26,604 nucleotides of DNA from JBFGFG01 sp041627475 (GTDB lineage Bacteria > Actinomycetota > Nitriliruptoria > Nitriliruptorales > Nitriliruptoraceae). Position numbers and translations under genes: made by a program. Below, in pieces: positions 7,324 through 13,975 of the stretch. Each line of letters opens with the position of its first letter. Within the stretch, counting starts at the first letter, position 1. The stretch lies in the NCBI GenBank assembly GCA_041627475.1, contig JBFKQZ010000012.1:1-26604 (forward strand), in the 5' to 3' direction. The notes under the pieces are model-generated. The model had not been told where the DNA came from. It was given only the letters and a program-made list of their open reading frames with translations, and made no database searches.

Positions 7324-8291
7324 CGTCGGCGGCGATCGTGCTCGCCGGCGGCAGCGGCCGACGAGCGGCGCTGGGGCAGAACAAGACCCTCGCCGAGGTC
7401 GCCGGCAGGCCGCTCCTGCGCTGGGCGGTCGACGCCCTCGCCGAGGAGGTCGACCGGGTCGTCGTGGTGGCCCGACCGGCCGACCGTGACGAGATCGCGG
7501 CCGCACTCGGCGACGCCGTGGACGCGGTCGTCGACGGTGGCGCCACGCGGCACGCCTCCGAGCGGGCCGGCCTGGCGGCCGTCGGTGACGTCGACGTGGT
7601 GGCCATCCACGACGGAGCCCGTCCCGTCGTCGGTCGGGCACTGGTCCGGCGCGTGCTCGCGGCAGCCGCTGCCGGTGACGCGGTCGTGCCGGCCCTGCCG
7701 CGGGTCGTCCCCGTCGCACACTGGGACGCCCCGGACGGCGCCACGGTCCTGCACGACGCACTGCTGGTCGACCGCAGCCGCCTGGTCGGTGTCCAGACCC
7801 CGCAGGCGGCACCGCTCGACGTCCTGCGTGCCGCCTTCGCCGCGGCCGAGCACGACACGGGGCCGGCACCGACCGACACCGTCGAACCCGTGCTCCGCCA
7901 CACCGACGTCCCGGTCGTCGCCGTCGAGGGGGACGAGCGCAACCTCAAGGTCACCTGGCCCCGTGACGTCGCCCGGGCACGACGGCTGCTGACGTCGCCG
8001 GACGCCGTGCCGACCCCGGCCGGACTGCGGCTGCGGACCGGCCGGCCGACCGGAGGTCCGCCCCCGGCGGACCTCGAGGTCGATGGCGTGACACCCGTCA
8101 CCGACTCGTTGCGCGTCGTCGACGAAGGCCGCGTCGTGCGGGCCGTGGACCGCAGCCACCTCGTCGACGTGCGCGGCGACCTCCTCGTCGGTGGTGCCGT
8201 CGACCTCGGCCCGGACGGCGAGGATCTGGGCGTCGCCGTCGAGCGAGCGGTCCTCGCAGGTGCCACGCTGCGACTGCGTCGTCGGCGCTGA
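7320..8291 (+). CDS. ispD: 2-C-methyl-D-erythritol 4-phosphate cytidylyltransferase IspD, with extra C-terminal segment
   Basis: IspD transfers CMP from CTP to methylerythritol phosphate, the third step of MEP isoprenoid synthesis. Visible motifs are the glycine-rich CTP loop LAGGSGRR (8-15) with Lys22, IHDGARP (96-102), VQTPQ (158-162), TDTVEP (185-190) and GDERNLKVTWPRDVARA (204-220). The usual family length is about 225-240 residues; this one has 323. The extra segment after about 229 carries VTPVTDSLRVVDEGRVV and VDRSHLVDV (277-285). These recall the canonical second half of IspD and its own VDRSRLVGV (150-158), so it may be a decayed partial duplication. The GTG start overlaps the preceding stop (GTGA). 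ispF follows after the short duplicated element. Confidence 0.92.
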   Translation: MTSAAIVLAGGSGRRAALGQNKTLAEVAGRPLLRWAVDALAEEVDRVVVVARPADRDEIAAALGDAVDAVVDGGATRHASERAGLAAVGDVDVVAIHDGARPVVGRALVRRVLAAAAAGDAVVPALPRVVPVAHWDAPDGATVLHDALLVDRSRLVGVQTPQAAPLDVLRAAFAAAEHDTGPAPTDTVEPVLRHTDVPVVAVEGDERNLKVTWPRDVARARRLLTSPDAVPTPAGLRLRTGRPTGGPPPADLEVDGVTPVTDSLRVVDEGRVVRAVDRSHLVDVRGDLLVGGAVDLGPDGEDLGVAVERAVLAGATLRLRRRR

Positions 8292-8296
8292 GGAGG

Positions 8297-8410
8297 GACG
8301 ATGCGGATCGGGCAGGGGTTCGACGTCCACGGGTGCACGTCGACCGGTCGCGTCGCTCGAGGAGGGGCGCGGACATGACGGTGCGGATCGGGCAGGGGTT
8401 CGACGTCCAC
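8297..8410 (+). repeat. 34-bp direct repeat duplicating the ispF start
   Basis: Bases 8297-8330 recur at 8377-8410 with one difference (A8301 versus G8381), an 80-bp offset. The second copy is the true 5' end of ispF. The first encodes MRIGQGFDVH from its own ATG (8301) with AGGAGG (8291-8296) upstream. The 46-bp spacer between copies is unrelated to either side by eye. Confidence 0.95.
8301..8378 (+). pseudogene. 25-codon ispF-start fragment upstream of ispF
   Basis: ATG 8301 follows AGGAGG by four bases. It reads the first ten residues of an IspF protein, MRIGQGFDVH, including the Asp-x-His metal pair. It then runs 15 unrelated codons to TGA 8376-8378, which overlaps the real ispF ATG as ATGA. 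It may be a remnant of an earlier ispF start left by a local duplication, or it may act as a translated leader coupling ispD to ispF. It is too short to be an enzyme. An assembly error is also possible. Confidence 0.5.
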
Positions 8411-8854
8411 CCGCTCGTCGGGGGGCGGCCGCTGGTGCTGGCGGGGGTCGAGGTCCCGGGCGACATCGGCCTCGACGGGCACAGCGATGCGGACGTCGTC
8501 GCCCATGCGGTGGTCGACGCACTGCTCGGTGCCACGGCGCGTGGGGACATCGGCCAGCGGTTCGGCGTCGACGACCCCGACACGGCCGGGGCCGACTCGC
8601 TGGCGATGCTGGCCACGGTGGTCGGCGAGCTCCTGGAGGCCGGGTGGCGGCCCAACAACGTCGACGTCACGGTCGTGGCGGAACGCCCTCGCCTGGCCCC
8701 GCACCGCGACGCGATGCGCGCGAACCTCGCCGCGACGCTCGGGCTCGACCTCGACGCGGTCAGTGTCAAGGCCTCGACCGCCGACCGACTCGGCAGCATC
8801 GGCCGCGGCGAGGGCATCGCGTGCTGGGCCGTGTGCACGGTGGTCCCGGTGTGA
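8375..8854 (+). CDS. ispF: 2-C-methyl-D-erythritol 2,4-cyclodiphosphate synthase IspF
   Basis: IspF cyclises CDP-methylerythritol 2-phosphate with release of CMP, the fifth step of the MEP pathway. The protein has 159 residues, the normal size for this trimeric enzyme. Metal ligands Asp10, His12 and His44 lie in GFDVHPLV and HSDADVVAHAVVDALLGA. GDIGQRF (58-63 region) and the signature VKASTADRLGSIGRGEGIA (131-149) follow. The ATG at 8375 is preceded by AGGAGG (8360-8365) nine bases upstream and gives MTVRIGQGFDVH. A duplicate of the same opening lies 80 bp upstream. The stop overlaps the kinase start (GTGA), coupling isoprenoid genes to a two-component system. Confidence 0.96.
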   Translation: MTVRIGQGFDVHPLVGGRPLVLAGVEVPGDIGLDGHSDADVVAHAVVDALLGATARGDIGQRFGVDDPDTAGADSLAMLATVVGELLEAGWRPNNVDVTVVAERPRLAPHRDAMRANLAATLGLDLDAVSVKASTADRLGSIGRGEGIACWAVCTVVPV

Positions 8855-10002
8855 GCGAGCCTGACCTGCCCCAGGACGACGACCCGACCGGGGCGGCGCT
8901 CGGTGGGATCCGCGAGCTCGGCCGTGCGAACGCGCTGCTGTCCTCGCTGCACGACGTCGTCCGCTCGATGTCCTCGCCGCTGTCGGTCGACGAACTGATC
9001 CCCGCCATCCGCCCGCAGCTGCAGGAGCTCTTCCACCCCGAGGTGCTCGTCCTGCTGGCGGGCGACCCGATGGCCGGGCGGATGACACGGGTGCACGCGG
9101 ACGGCTGCCGGCTCCCGGCGTCGCTCGAGCCCGACGAGCTGCCCGCGGTGCTGGGCCCCGGGCCCCGAGGCCGTCCCCAGCTGCGCGACGACCTCGCGCC
9201 GGGCGACGGCTTCGGCGACGACATGCGGTCCGGGGCCTACGTGTGGCTGTTCAGCCGTGGTCGCACCGCCGGGCTGCTCGCGATGGAGCACAGCGAGCCG
9301 CTGGCGTTCTCCGAGACGACCAGCGACACACTGGAGCGGCTGGGACTGCCACTGGCGCTCGCGCTCGACAACGCGGTGTGGTTCCGCCGCCTGCGGACGA
9401 TCGGGGCCGAGGAGGAGCGGCAGCGACTCGGTGCGACGCTGCACGACCGGTTCGCCCAGTCCCTGGCCTACGTGGCGATGAGCCTCGACCGGGCCGGCAA
9501 GCGCCACCCCGACGACGAGGAGCTCCAGCGGCTGCGGGCCGACGTGCGCTCCACCCTCGGCGAGCTCCGCCAGACGCTGAGCGAGCTTCGGCTGGCCGTC
9601 GGCGAGGACCGGTCGCTCGAGGAGGCGATCGTCGAGCACCTCGAACGGCTCGAGGACCGGTACGGCGTCATCGCGGAGCTGCAGCCGGCGGCCGCGCCGC
9701 TGCATGCGACCACGGGCGTGGCGCAGCAGCTGCTTCGGATCTGTCAGGACCTGTCGACGCTCGCCGCGGCCGAGCAGCGCGCCACGAAGATCGTCGTCGC
9801 CCTCGAGCAGGGGCCCGGCCGCCTGGCGCTGGAGGTCCGTGACGACGGGCGCGGGCAGGGCGAGCAGGAGCTCGGCATGGACGCCCGCGGACGGATCGCC
9901 GGCGTCCGTGACCGGGTCGAGGCGATCGGGGCCCGCTTCCGCATGACACCGACGCCCGACCACGGCACCGTGGTGCGTGTGGAGCTGCGCGGGACGATGT
10001 GA
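8851..10002 (+). CDS. GAF-type HisKA_3 sensor histidine kinase with a degenerate N-box
   Basis: The 383-residue protein is cytoplasmic, with no membrane segment. Residues about 25-180 look like a GAF sensor domain. A HisKA_3 dimerisation helix carries the phosphoacceptor His198 (EERQRLGATLHDRFAQSLA). A HATPase domain ends with a G1 box (DDGRG, 331-335) and a G2-like stretch GRIAGVRDRVEAIGA. The N-box normally reads QEALxNAxxHA. Here it is QDLSTLAAAEQ (299-309), with Leu304 where the Mg-ATP-binding Asn is expected. Reduced or absent kinase activity, or a mainly phosphatase role, is possible. The start GTG 8851 overlaps the ispF stop. The partner regulator follows 10 bp downstream. Confidence 0.88.
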   Translation: MSEPDLPQDDDPTGAALGGIRELGRANALLSSLHDVVRSMSSPLSVDELIPAIRPQLQELFHPEVLVLLAGDPMAGRMTRVHADGCRLPASLEPDELPAVLGPGPRGRPQLRDDLAPGDGFGDDMRSGAYVWLFSRGRTAGLLAMEHSEPLAFSETTSDTLERLGLPLALALDNAVWFRRLRTIGAEEERQRLGATLHDRFAQSLAYVAMSLDRAGKRHPDDEELQRLRADVRSTLGELRQTLSELRLAVGEDRSLEEAIVEHLERLEDRYGVIAELQPAAAPLHATTGVAQQLLRICQDLSTLAAAEQRATKIVVALEQGPGRLALEVRDDGRGQGEQELGMDARGRIAGVRDRVEAIGARFRMTPTPDHGTVVRVELRGTM

Positions 10003-10012
10003 GGAGTTTGGC

Positions 10013-10666
10013 GTGCGAGTCGTGATCGTCGACGACCACCGCCTGGTGCGTGACGGACTCCGTCGCGCCCTGGAGGAGGCCGGTCTGGACGTCGTCGGCG
10101 AGGCCGGCGACGGCCTCGAGGGCATCGAGGTCGTCACCGAGCTGCGGCCGCACGTCGTGCTCATGGACATGTCGATGCCCAACCTCGACGGGCTCGAGGC
10201 GACGCGGCGGCTGCGCACGCGCGCACCGGACAGCCGCATCGTGATGCTGACGATGCACGCCGAGGAGCGGCTGATCGCGGACGCCCGCATGGCCGGCGCC
10301 GTCGGCTTCCTCGTCAAGGACGCCTCGACCGACGAGGTCGTCCAGGCGGTCCGCGACGCACACAGCGGCAAGCACGTCCTGTCGATGCCCGCCCCCGACG
10401 CCGGCCCGGTGCTCGACCCGCAGCCACGCGACGCGGCCGCGCCGCGTGAGCCCGCGCCCGACGCCCCGCAGCTGACGGACCGCGAACGCCAGCTGCTGCA
10501 GCTGCTGGCCGACGGGCAGACGCCCAAGGAGGTCGCGGAGGCCCTCTTCATCGCCCCGAAGACCGTCCGCAACCACCTCACGAAGATCTACGCCAAGCTC
10601 GGGGTCGAGTCCCGCAGCCAGGCGATCGTCGAGGCGCTGAAGCTCGGCATCGTCGAGCTCGCGTAG
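10013..10666 (+). CDS. NarL/FixJ-family response regulator (LuxR-type HTH)
   Basis: The 217-residue protein has an N-terminal receiver with acidic pocket Asp7/Asp8, phosphoacceptor Asp52 (VVLMDMSMPNLDG), Thr80 and Lys102 (FLVKDAS). A Pro/Asp-rich linker (about 125-152) follows. The C-terminal LuxR-type helix-turn-helix covers 154-213 (LTDRERQLLQLLADGQTPKEV...KTVRNHLTKIYAKLGV). All receiver residues needed for phosphorylation are present. GTG 10013 has GAGGAG (10001-10006) six bases upstream. It is the natural partner of the kinase just before it and the last gene of the PIN/TRAM-ispD-ispF transcription unit. Target genes are unknown. Confidence 0.93.
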   Translation: MRVVIVDDHRLVRDGLRRALEEAGLDVVGEAGDGLEGIEVVTELRPHVVLMDMSMPNLDGLEATRRLRTRAPDSRIVMLTMHAEERLIADARMAGAVGFLVKDASTDEVVQAVRDAHSGKHVLSMPAPDAGPVLDPQPRDAAAPREPAPDAPQLTDRERQLLQLLADGQTPKEVAEALFIAPKTVRNHLTKIYAKLGVESRSQAIVEALKLGIVELA

Positions 10667-10718
10667 CCGTCCCGTCTGTCGCCGCAGGACACGTCCGTCG
10701 CTGCGTCGCCGCGTCCGT

Positions 10719-10737
10719 GTGTGGCCTCCGGCCACAC
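10719..10737 (+). terminator. Putative terminator after the response regulator
   Basis: A perfect 8-bp stem (GTGTGGCC / GGCCACAC) with a 3-nt TCC loop lies about 50 nt after the regulator stop. It is followed by a mildly T-rich stretch (TTGCTTGC). It would separate the ispD-ispF-kinase operon from cysS. Confidence 0.55.
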
Positions 10738-10829
10738 GGCGGTTGCTTGCTCCTTGCGACGACCGCGCCTGCGGCGACATCCGTCGCGTGCGGCGCCAGA
10801 AGGGTGGATGGAAGATCGGGAGCAGGGCC

Positions 10830-10835
10830 TATCCT
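10830..10835 (+). promoter_or_regulatory. Putative -10 element (TATCCT) for cysS-rlmB
   Basis: TATCCT lies 35 nt before the cysS GTG in the 198-bp intergenic stretch, downstream of the hairpin at 10719-10737. No strong -35 is visible 17 bp upstream. The rest of this gap holds only GC-rich, low-complexity sequence. Confidence 0.35.
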
Positions 10836-10864
10836 CACACGTCGGCCCCTGAACGAGGACTGTT

Positions 10865-12313
10865 GTGGCGCTGCAGCTGTACGACACGATGACGCGCGAG
10901 GAGCGCGAGTTCGTGCCGCGCGAGGAGGGGAAGGCCTCCATCTACGTCTGCGGTCCCACCGTGTACGCCGATGCGCACGTCGGGCACGGCCGGGCCTCGG
11001 TCGTCTTCGACGTCCTGCGACGCTTCCTGTCGTGGCAGGGGCTCGACGTCACGTTCGTGTCGAACATCACCGACGTCGACGACAAGATCATCCTGCGGGC
11101 GGCTCGTGAGCGGCGCAGCCCCGCGGCGGTCGCGACGGAGTACACGCACGCCTGGAACCGCTCGATGGAGCGCATCGGCGTCCTCGCGCCGACGGTCCAG
11201 CCCTTCGCCACCGGCCACCTGCTCGAGATGCACGAGCTGATGCAGGAGCTGATCGACAAGGACCTCGCCTACGAGGCCGAGGGCAACGTCCTCTTCCGGG
11301 TCCGGCGCTTCGACGACTACGGCCAGCTGTCGGGTCGCAACCCCGACGACATGGTCACGCAGGACGACGTGGTCGGGTCCGACGTGAAGGACGACCCGCT
11401 CGACTTCGCGATGTGGAAGGCCGCCAAGCCCGGCGAGCCGTCCTGGCCGTCGCCCTGGGGACCGGGCCGCCCCGGCTGGCACATCGAGTGCTCGGCCATG
11501 GCCGGCGCGCACCTCGGCGGTGGCTTCGACATCCACGGCGGTGGCTTCGACCTCGTCTTCCCCCACCACGAGAACGAGGCGGCGCAGTACGAGGCGGCCC
11601 ACGGCGGTCCGTTCACCCGCTACTGGGTGCACAACGGCATGGTCCGCATGGGCGAGGAGAAGATGTCCAAGTCGATCGGGAACATCGTGTCCCTCGACGA
11701 GGCCGTCGCCCGCTGGGGTCGGGGGCCGCTGCGCCTGTGGTACCTCAGTGCGCACCACCGCTCGCCGCTGACCTTCGACGAGTCGCGACTGTCGGACGGC
11801 GCGACGGCCTTCACCCGCTTCGTGACCTTCGCACGCACGACCGAGCTGGTCCTCGGTGAGCACGAGGTCGAGCCGGCCGCCGACGCCGACGTCGTCGCCG
11901 GCCACCGTGCGGCCTTCGCCGAGGCCATGGAGAACGACCTCAACGCGCCGCAGGCCGTGGCCGTGCTGCACGCCGTCACCTCCGACGGCAACGACCGGCT
12001 GCCGAAGGCCGAGCAGGGCGACCCGACGGCGCTGGCCGAGGCGGCCGCCCTCCGCGACCTCCTGCTGGAGCTCGGTGACGACGTGCTCGGGCTCGGGCTG
12101 GCCGAGACGCTCGAGGTCGGCCGCCGCGCGAGCGCGATGGTGGCCCCGCTCGTGGACGACGCCGTCGAGCGGCGCGCGACCGCCCGCGCAGAGAAGGACT
12201 TCGCCACGGCCGACGCCGTGCGCGACGGCCTCGCCGCGGCGGGCATCGTGCTGGAGGACCGCCCCACCGGTCCCCGTTGGTACGTCGACCCGGAGACGCT
12301 GACCGGTGCCTGA
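10865..12313 (+). CDS. cysS: Cysteinyl-tRNA synthetase
   Basis: This class I synthetase charges tRNA-Cys. The 482-residue protein shows the HIGH variant HVGH at 38-41 within CGPTVYADAHVGHGRASV. The catalytic zinc site is formed by Cys29, Cys209 (WHIECSAM), His234 and Glu238 (FPHHENE). KMSKS is at 266-270 (EEKMSKSIGN). The anticodon-binding C-terminal region, including the helical DALR-type domain, fills about 330-482. The GTG start has GAGGA (10855-10859) five bases upstream. The cysS stop lies inside the rlmB start region (8-bp overlap), so the two are co-translated, an arrangement also seen in mycobacteria and, with extra genes between, in Bacillus. Confidence 0.97.
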   Translation: MALQLYDTMTREEREFVPREEGKASIYVCGPTVYADAHVGHGRASVVFDVLRRFLSWQGLDVTFVSNITDVDDKIILRAARERRSPAAVATEYTHAWNRSMERIGVLAPTVQPFATGHLLEMHELMQELIDKDLAYEAEGNVLFRVRRFDDYGQLSGRNPDDMVTQDDVVGSDVKDDPLDFAMWKAAKPGEPSWPSPWGPGRPGWHIECSAMAGAHLGGGFDIHGGGFDLVFPHHENEAAQYEAAHGGPFTRYWVHNGMVRMGEEKMSKSIGNIVSLDEAVARWGRGPLRLWYLSAHHRSPLTFDESRLSDGATAFTRFVTFARTTELVLGEHEVEPAADADVVAGHRAAFAEAMENDLNAPQAVAVLHAVTSDGNDRLPKAEQGDPTALAEAAALRDLLLELGDDVLGLGLAETLEVGRRASAMVAPLVDDAVERRATARAEKDFATADAVRDGLAAAGIVLEDRPTGPRWYVDPETLTGA

Positions 12314-13055
12314 CCGCATCGTCGTCGGTCTCCACCCGGTCCGGGAGCTGCTCCGCGCCGGGCGTTCCGTGCGTCGGGTCGCGATCGCTGCCGGTCGGAC
12401 CGACTCGGACGTGCTCGACGAGCTGCTCGACCTCGCCCGCGGGGCCGGCGTGGCCGTCGACCGCGTCGATCGGGACGAGCTCGACGCCCGCGCCGAGGGG
12501 CTCGTCCACCAGGGCGTGGTCGCGGTCGCGCCGCCCTTCCCGTACGCCGACCTCGACGCCGTGCTCGACCGTGCCGATGCCGCGGGGGAGGTGCCGCTGC
12601 TCGTGGCGCTGGACGGCGTGACGGACCCGCACAACCTCGGCTCGATCTGCCGCACCGCCGAAGCCGTCGGTGCGCACGCGGTGGTCGTGCCCGGGCGGCG
12701 GGCCGCGTCGGTCACGCCGGTCGCGGAGAAGGCGGCCGCGGGGGCGCTGGCACACCTGCCGGTCGTGCAGGTCACCAACCTCGTGCGCGCCCTCGGCGCG
12801 ATCGCCGACCGGCCGGTGTGGTCGCTCGGGCTCGATGCCGACGGCGAGGTCGAGGTCGCCGGCAGTCACCTGCTGGCCGACCCGCTGGTCCTGGTGGTGG
12901 GGGCCGAGGGGAGTGGCCTGTCGCGACTCACGCGTGACACGTGCGACCAGTTGGTCCGCCTGCCGATGCGCGGGCGCGTCGGGTCACTGAACGCCTCCGT
13001 CGCCACGGCAGTCGCGCTGTACACGATCGACGCCGCACGCCACGGCGCAGCGTGA
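12306..13055 (+). CDS. rlmB: 23S rRNA (guanosine-2'-O-)-methyltransferase RlmB, TrmH/SpoU family
   Basis: The 249-residue SPOUT methyltransferase has an N-terminal substrate-binding domain (about 3-80) and a knotted catalytic domain. Motif 1 is LDGVTDPHNLGSICRTAEAVG with Asn110 and Arg116. Motif 2 is VVGAEGSGLSRL with Glu201. Motif 3 is LPMRGRVGSLNASVATAVALY with Ser227 and Asn229. These form the SAM site and the trefoil knot. The family methylates the 2'-OH of a guanosine in 23S rRNA; the exact site here is inferred from the family name. GTG 12306 overlaps the cysS stop by 8 bp. A leader of about 180 bp separates it from sigH. Confidence 0.93.
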   Translation: MPDRIVVGLHPVRELLRAGRSVRRVAIAAGRTDSDVLDELLDLARGAGVAVDRVDRDELDARAEGLVHQGVVAVAPPFPYADLDAVLDRADAAGEVPLLVALDGVTDPHNLGSICRTAEAVGAHAVVVPGRRAASVTPVAEKAAAGALAHLPVVQVTNLVRALGAIADRPVWSLGLDADGEVEVAGSHLLADPLVLVVGAEGSGLSRLTRDTCDQLVRLPMRGRVGSLNASVATAVALYTIDAARHGAA

Positions 13056-13124
13056 GGTCTGCTCACGGTCCGTCAGGGATGGTGGTCAATCGGACCTGAA
13101 TGCGCGCTTGATGCACGGGTTCAC

Positions 13125-13153
13125 CTGACAAACGCGCGTTCTTGTGCGATCGT
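13125..13153 (+). promoter_or_regulatory. Putative sigH promoter with palindromic spacer
   Basis: CTGACA (13125-13130) and GATCGT (13148-13153) are spaced 17 bp apart, close to a vegetative promoter. The spacer opens with the perfect 10-bp palindrome AACGCGCGTT (13131-13140), a possible operator. The transcript would have a leader of about 80 nt. The surrounding 13056-13236 gap is noticeably less GC-rich than the coding DNA and holds nothing else recognisable. Confidence 0.4.
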
Positions 13154-13236
13154 TCATCACCGCGTTCCCTTCGACGGTCCTGGCTCGTTGTCCTGCTCGA
13201 CCGGCGAGATTGTTCTCGATCCCTCCTGGAGCCGCG

Positions 13237-13899
13237 ATGACCGACCGAGCGCCTGCGATCCCTCGCATCGGTCGAGCCGTCCCGCTCGACGCCCTCTCGG
13301 ACGAGGAGCTGGTCGAGGAGACCCGCAACGGCCGCTCGGAGGCACTCGACGAGCTGCTCCAGCGCTACCGCCGCTTCGCACGCATCAAGGCCCGCTCCTA
13401 CTTCCTCGTCGGCGGCGACCGCGAGGACGTGGTGCAGGAGGGCATGATCGGGCTCTACAAGGCGGTGCGTGACTACGAGACCGGCCACGGCGCCAGCTTC
13501 CGCTCGTTCGCGGAGCTCTGCATCACCCGCCAGATCCTCACGGCGATCAAGACGGCCACGCGGCAGAAGCACACGCCGCTGAACTCCTACGTGTCGTTCG
13601 ACCTCCCGCAGCACGACGACGGCAGCCGGACCGTCGCGGACACGATCGAGGACGTCGACACCGCCGACCCGCTGACGCAGCTGGTGCAGACCGACGAGGT
13701 CGCGCGGCTGCGTGAGCTGTTCGACGAGGTCCTCTCCGAGCTCGAGTCCAACGTCCTGCAGCTCTACGTCGAGGGTCGGTCCTACCAGGAGATCGCCGAC
13801 CAGCTCGGCCGGCACGTGAAGTCGATCGACAACGCCTTGCAGCGCATCAAGCGCAAGCTGGAGAGCCACCTCGGGGCGACCCTGCAGGCCGCCGGCTGA
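13237..13899 (+). CDS. sigH: SigH-like RNA polymerase sigma factor (Bacillus SigH/Spo0H type)
   Basis: The 220-residue sigma factor lacks regions 1.1 and 3. Region 2 (about 38-108) contains ARSYFLVGGDREDVVQEGM and IGLYKAVRDY, then CITRQILTAIKTATRQKH. Region 4 (about 160-212) ends with RSYQEIADQLGRHVKSIDNA and LQRIKRKLESHL. These strings are strikingly close to Bacillus SigH, more than to ECF or primary sigmas. In Bacillus the locus order is also cysS, rlmB, then sigH. ATG 13237 is supported by GGAG (13228-13231) five bases upstream; an in-frame GTG at 13144 would add a poorly conserved N-terminus. No anti-sigma gene adjoins it. Its regulon here is unknown, since no sporulation gene is in the window. 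Confidence 0.9.
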   Translation: MTDRAPAIPRIGRAVPLDALSDEELVEETRNGRSEALDELLQRYRRFARIKARSYFLVGGDREDVVQEGMIGLYKAVRDYETGHGASFRSFAELCITRQILTAIKTATRQKHTPLNSYVSFDLPQHDDGSRTVADTIEDVDTADPLTQLVQTDEVARLRELFDEVLSELESNVLQLYVEGRSYQEIADQLGRHVKSIDNALQRIKRKLESHLGATLQAAG

Positions 13900-13938
13900 C
13901 GTTCGGACGGCGCCGGCTGCGGTGCCCACGTCCGTGGC

Positions 13939-13944
13939 TACGGT
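13939..13944 (+). promoter_or_regulatory. Putative -10 element (TACGGT) for the S9 peptidase gene
   Basis: TACGGT lies 37 nt before the GTG start and is embedded in the same 11-mer (GCTACGGTCGC) found before dtxR at nearly the same distance. No clear -35 is seen. Confidence 0.35.
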
Positions 13945-13975
13945 CGCGTCCTCAGCGACCGAGTGATGGACGACC

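Noticed and set aside
8333..8374. Upstream GTG extension of ispF
   Set aside because: It would add 14 residues of non-family sequence. ATG 8375 has AGGAGG at a workable distance and matches the family start.
5293..8522. Long minus-strand open frames opposite carD, the PIN/TRAM gene and ispD
   Set aside because: No recognisable domain, Arg/Pro/Gly-rich, and fully covered by well-supported plus-strand genes.
13926..13937. CCACG / CGTGG palindrome after sigH as a terminator
   Set aside because: The loop is only two bases and the stem five pairs, too weak to call.
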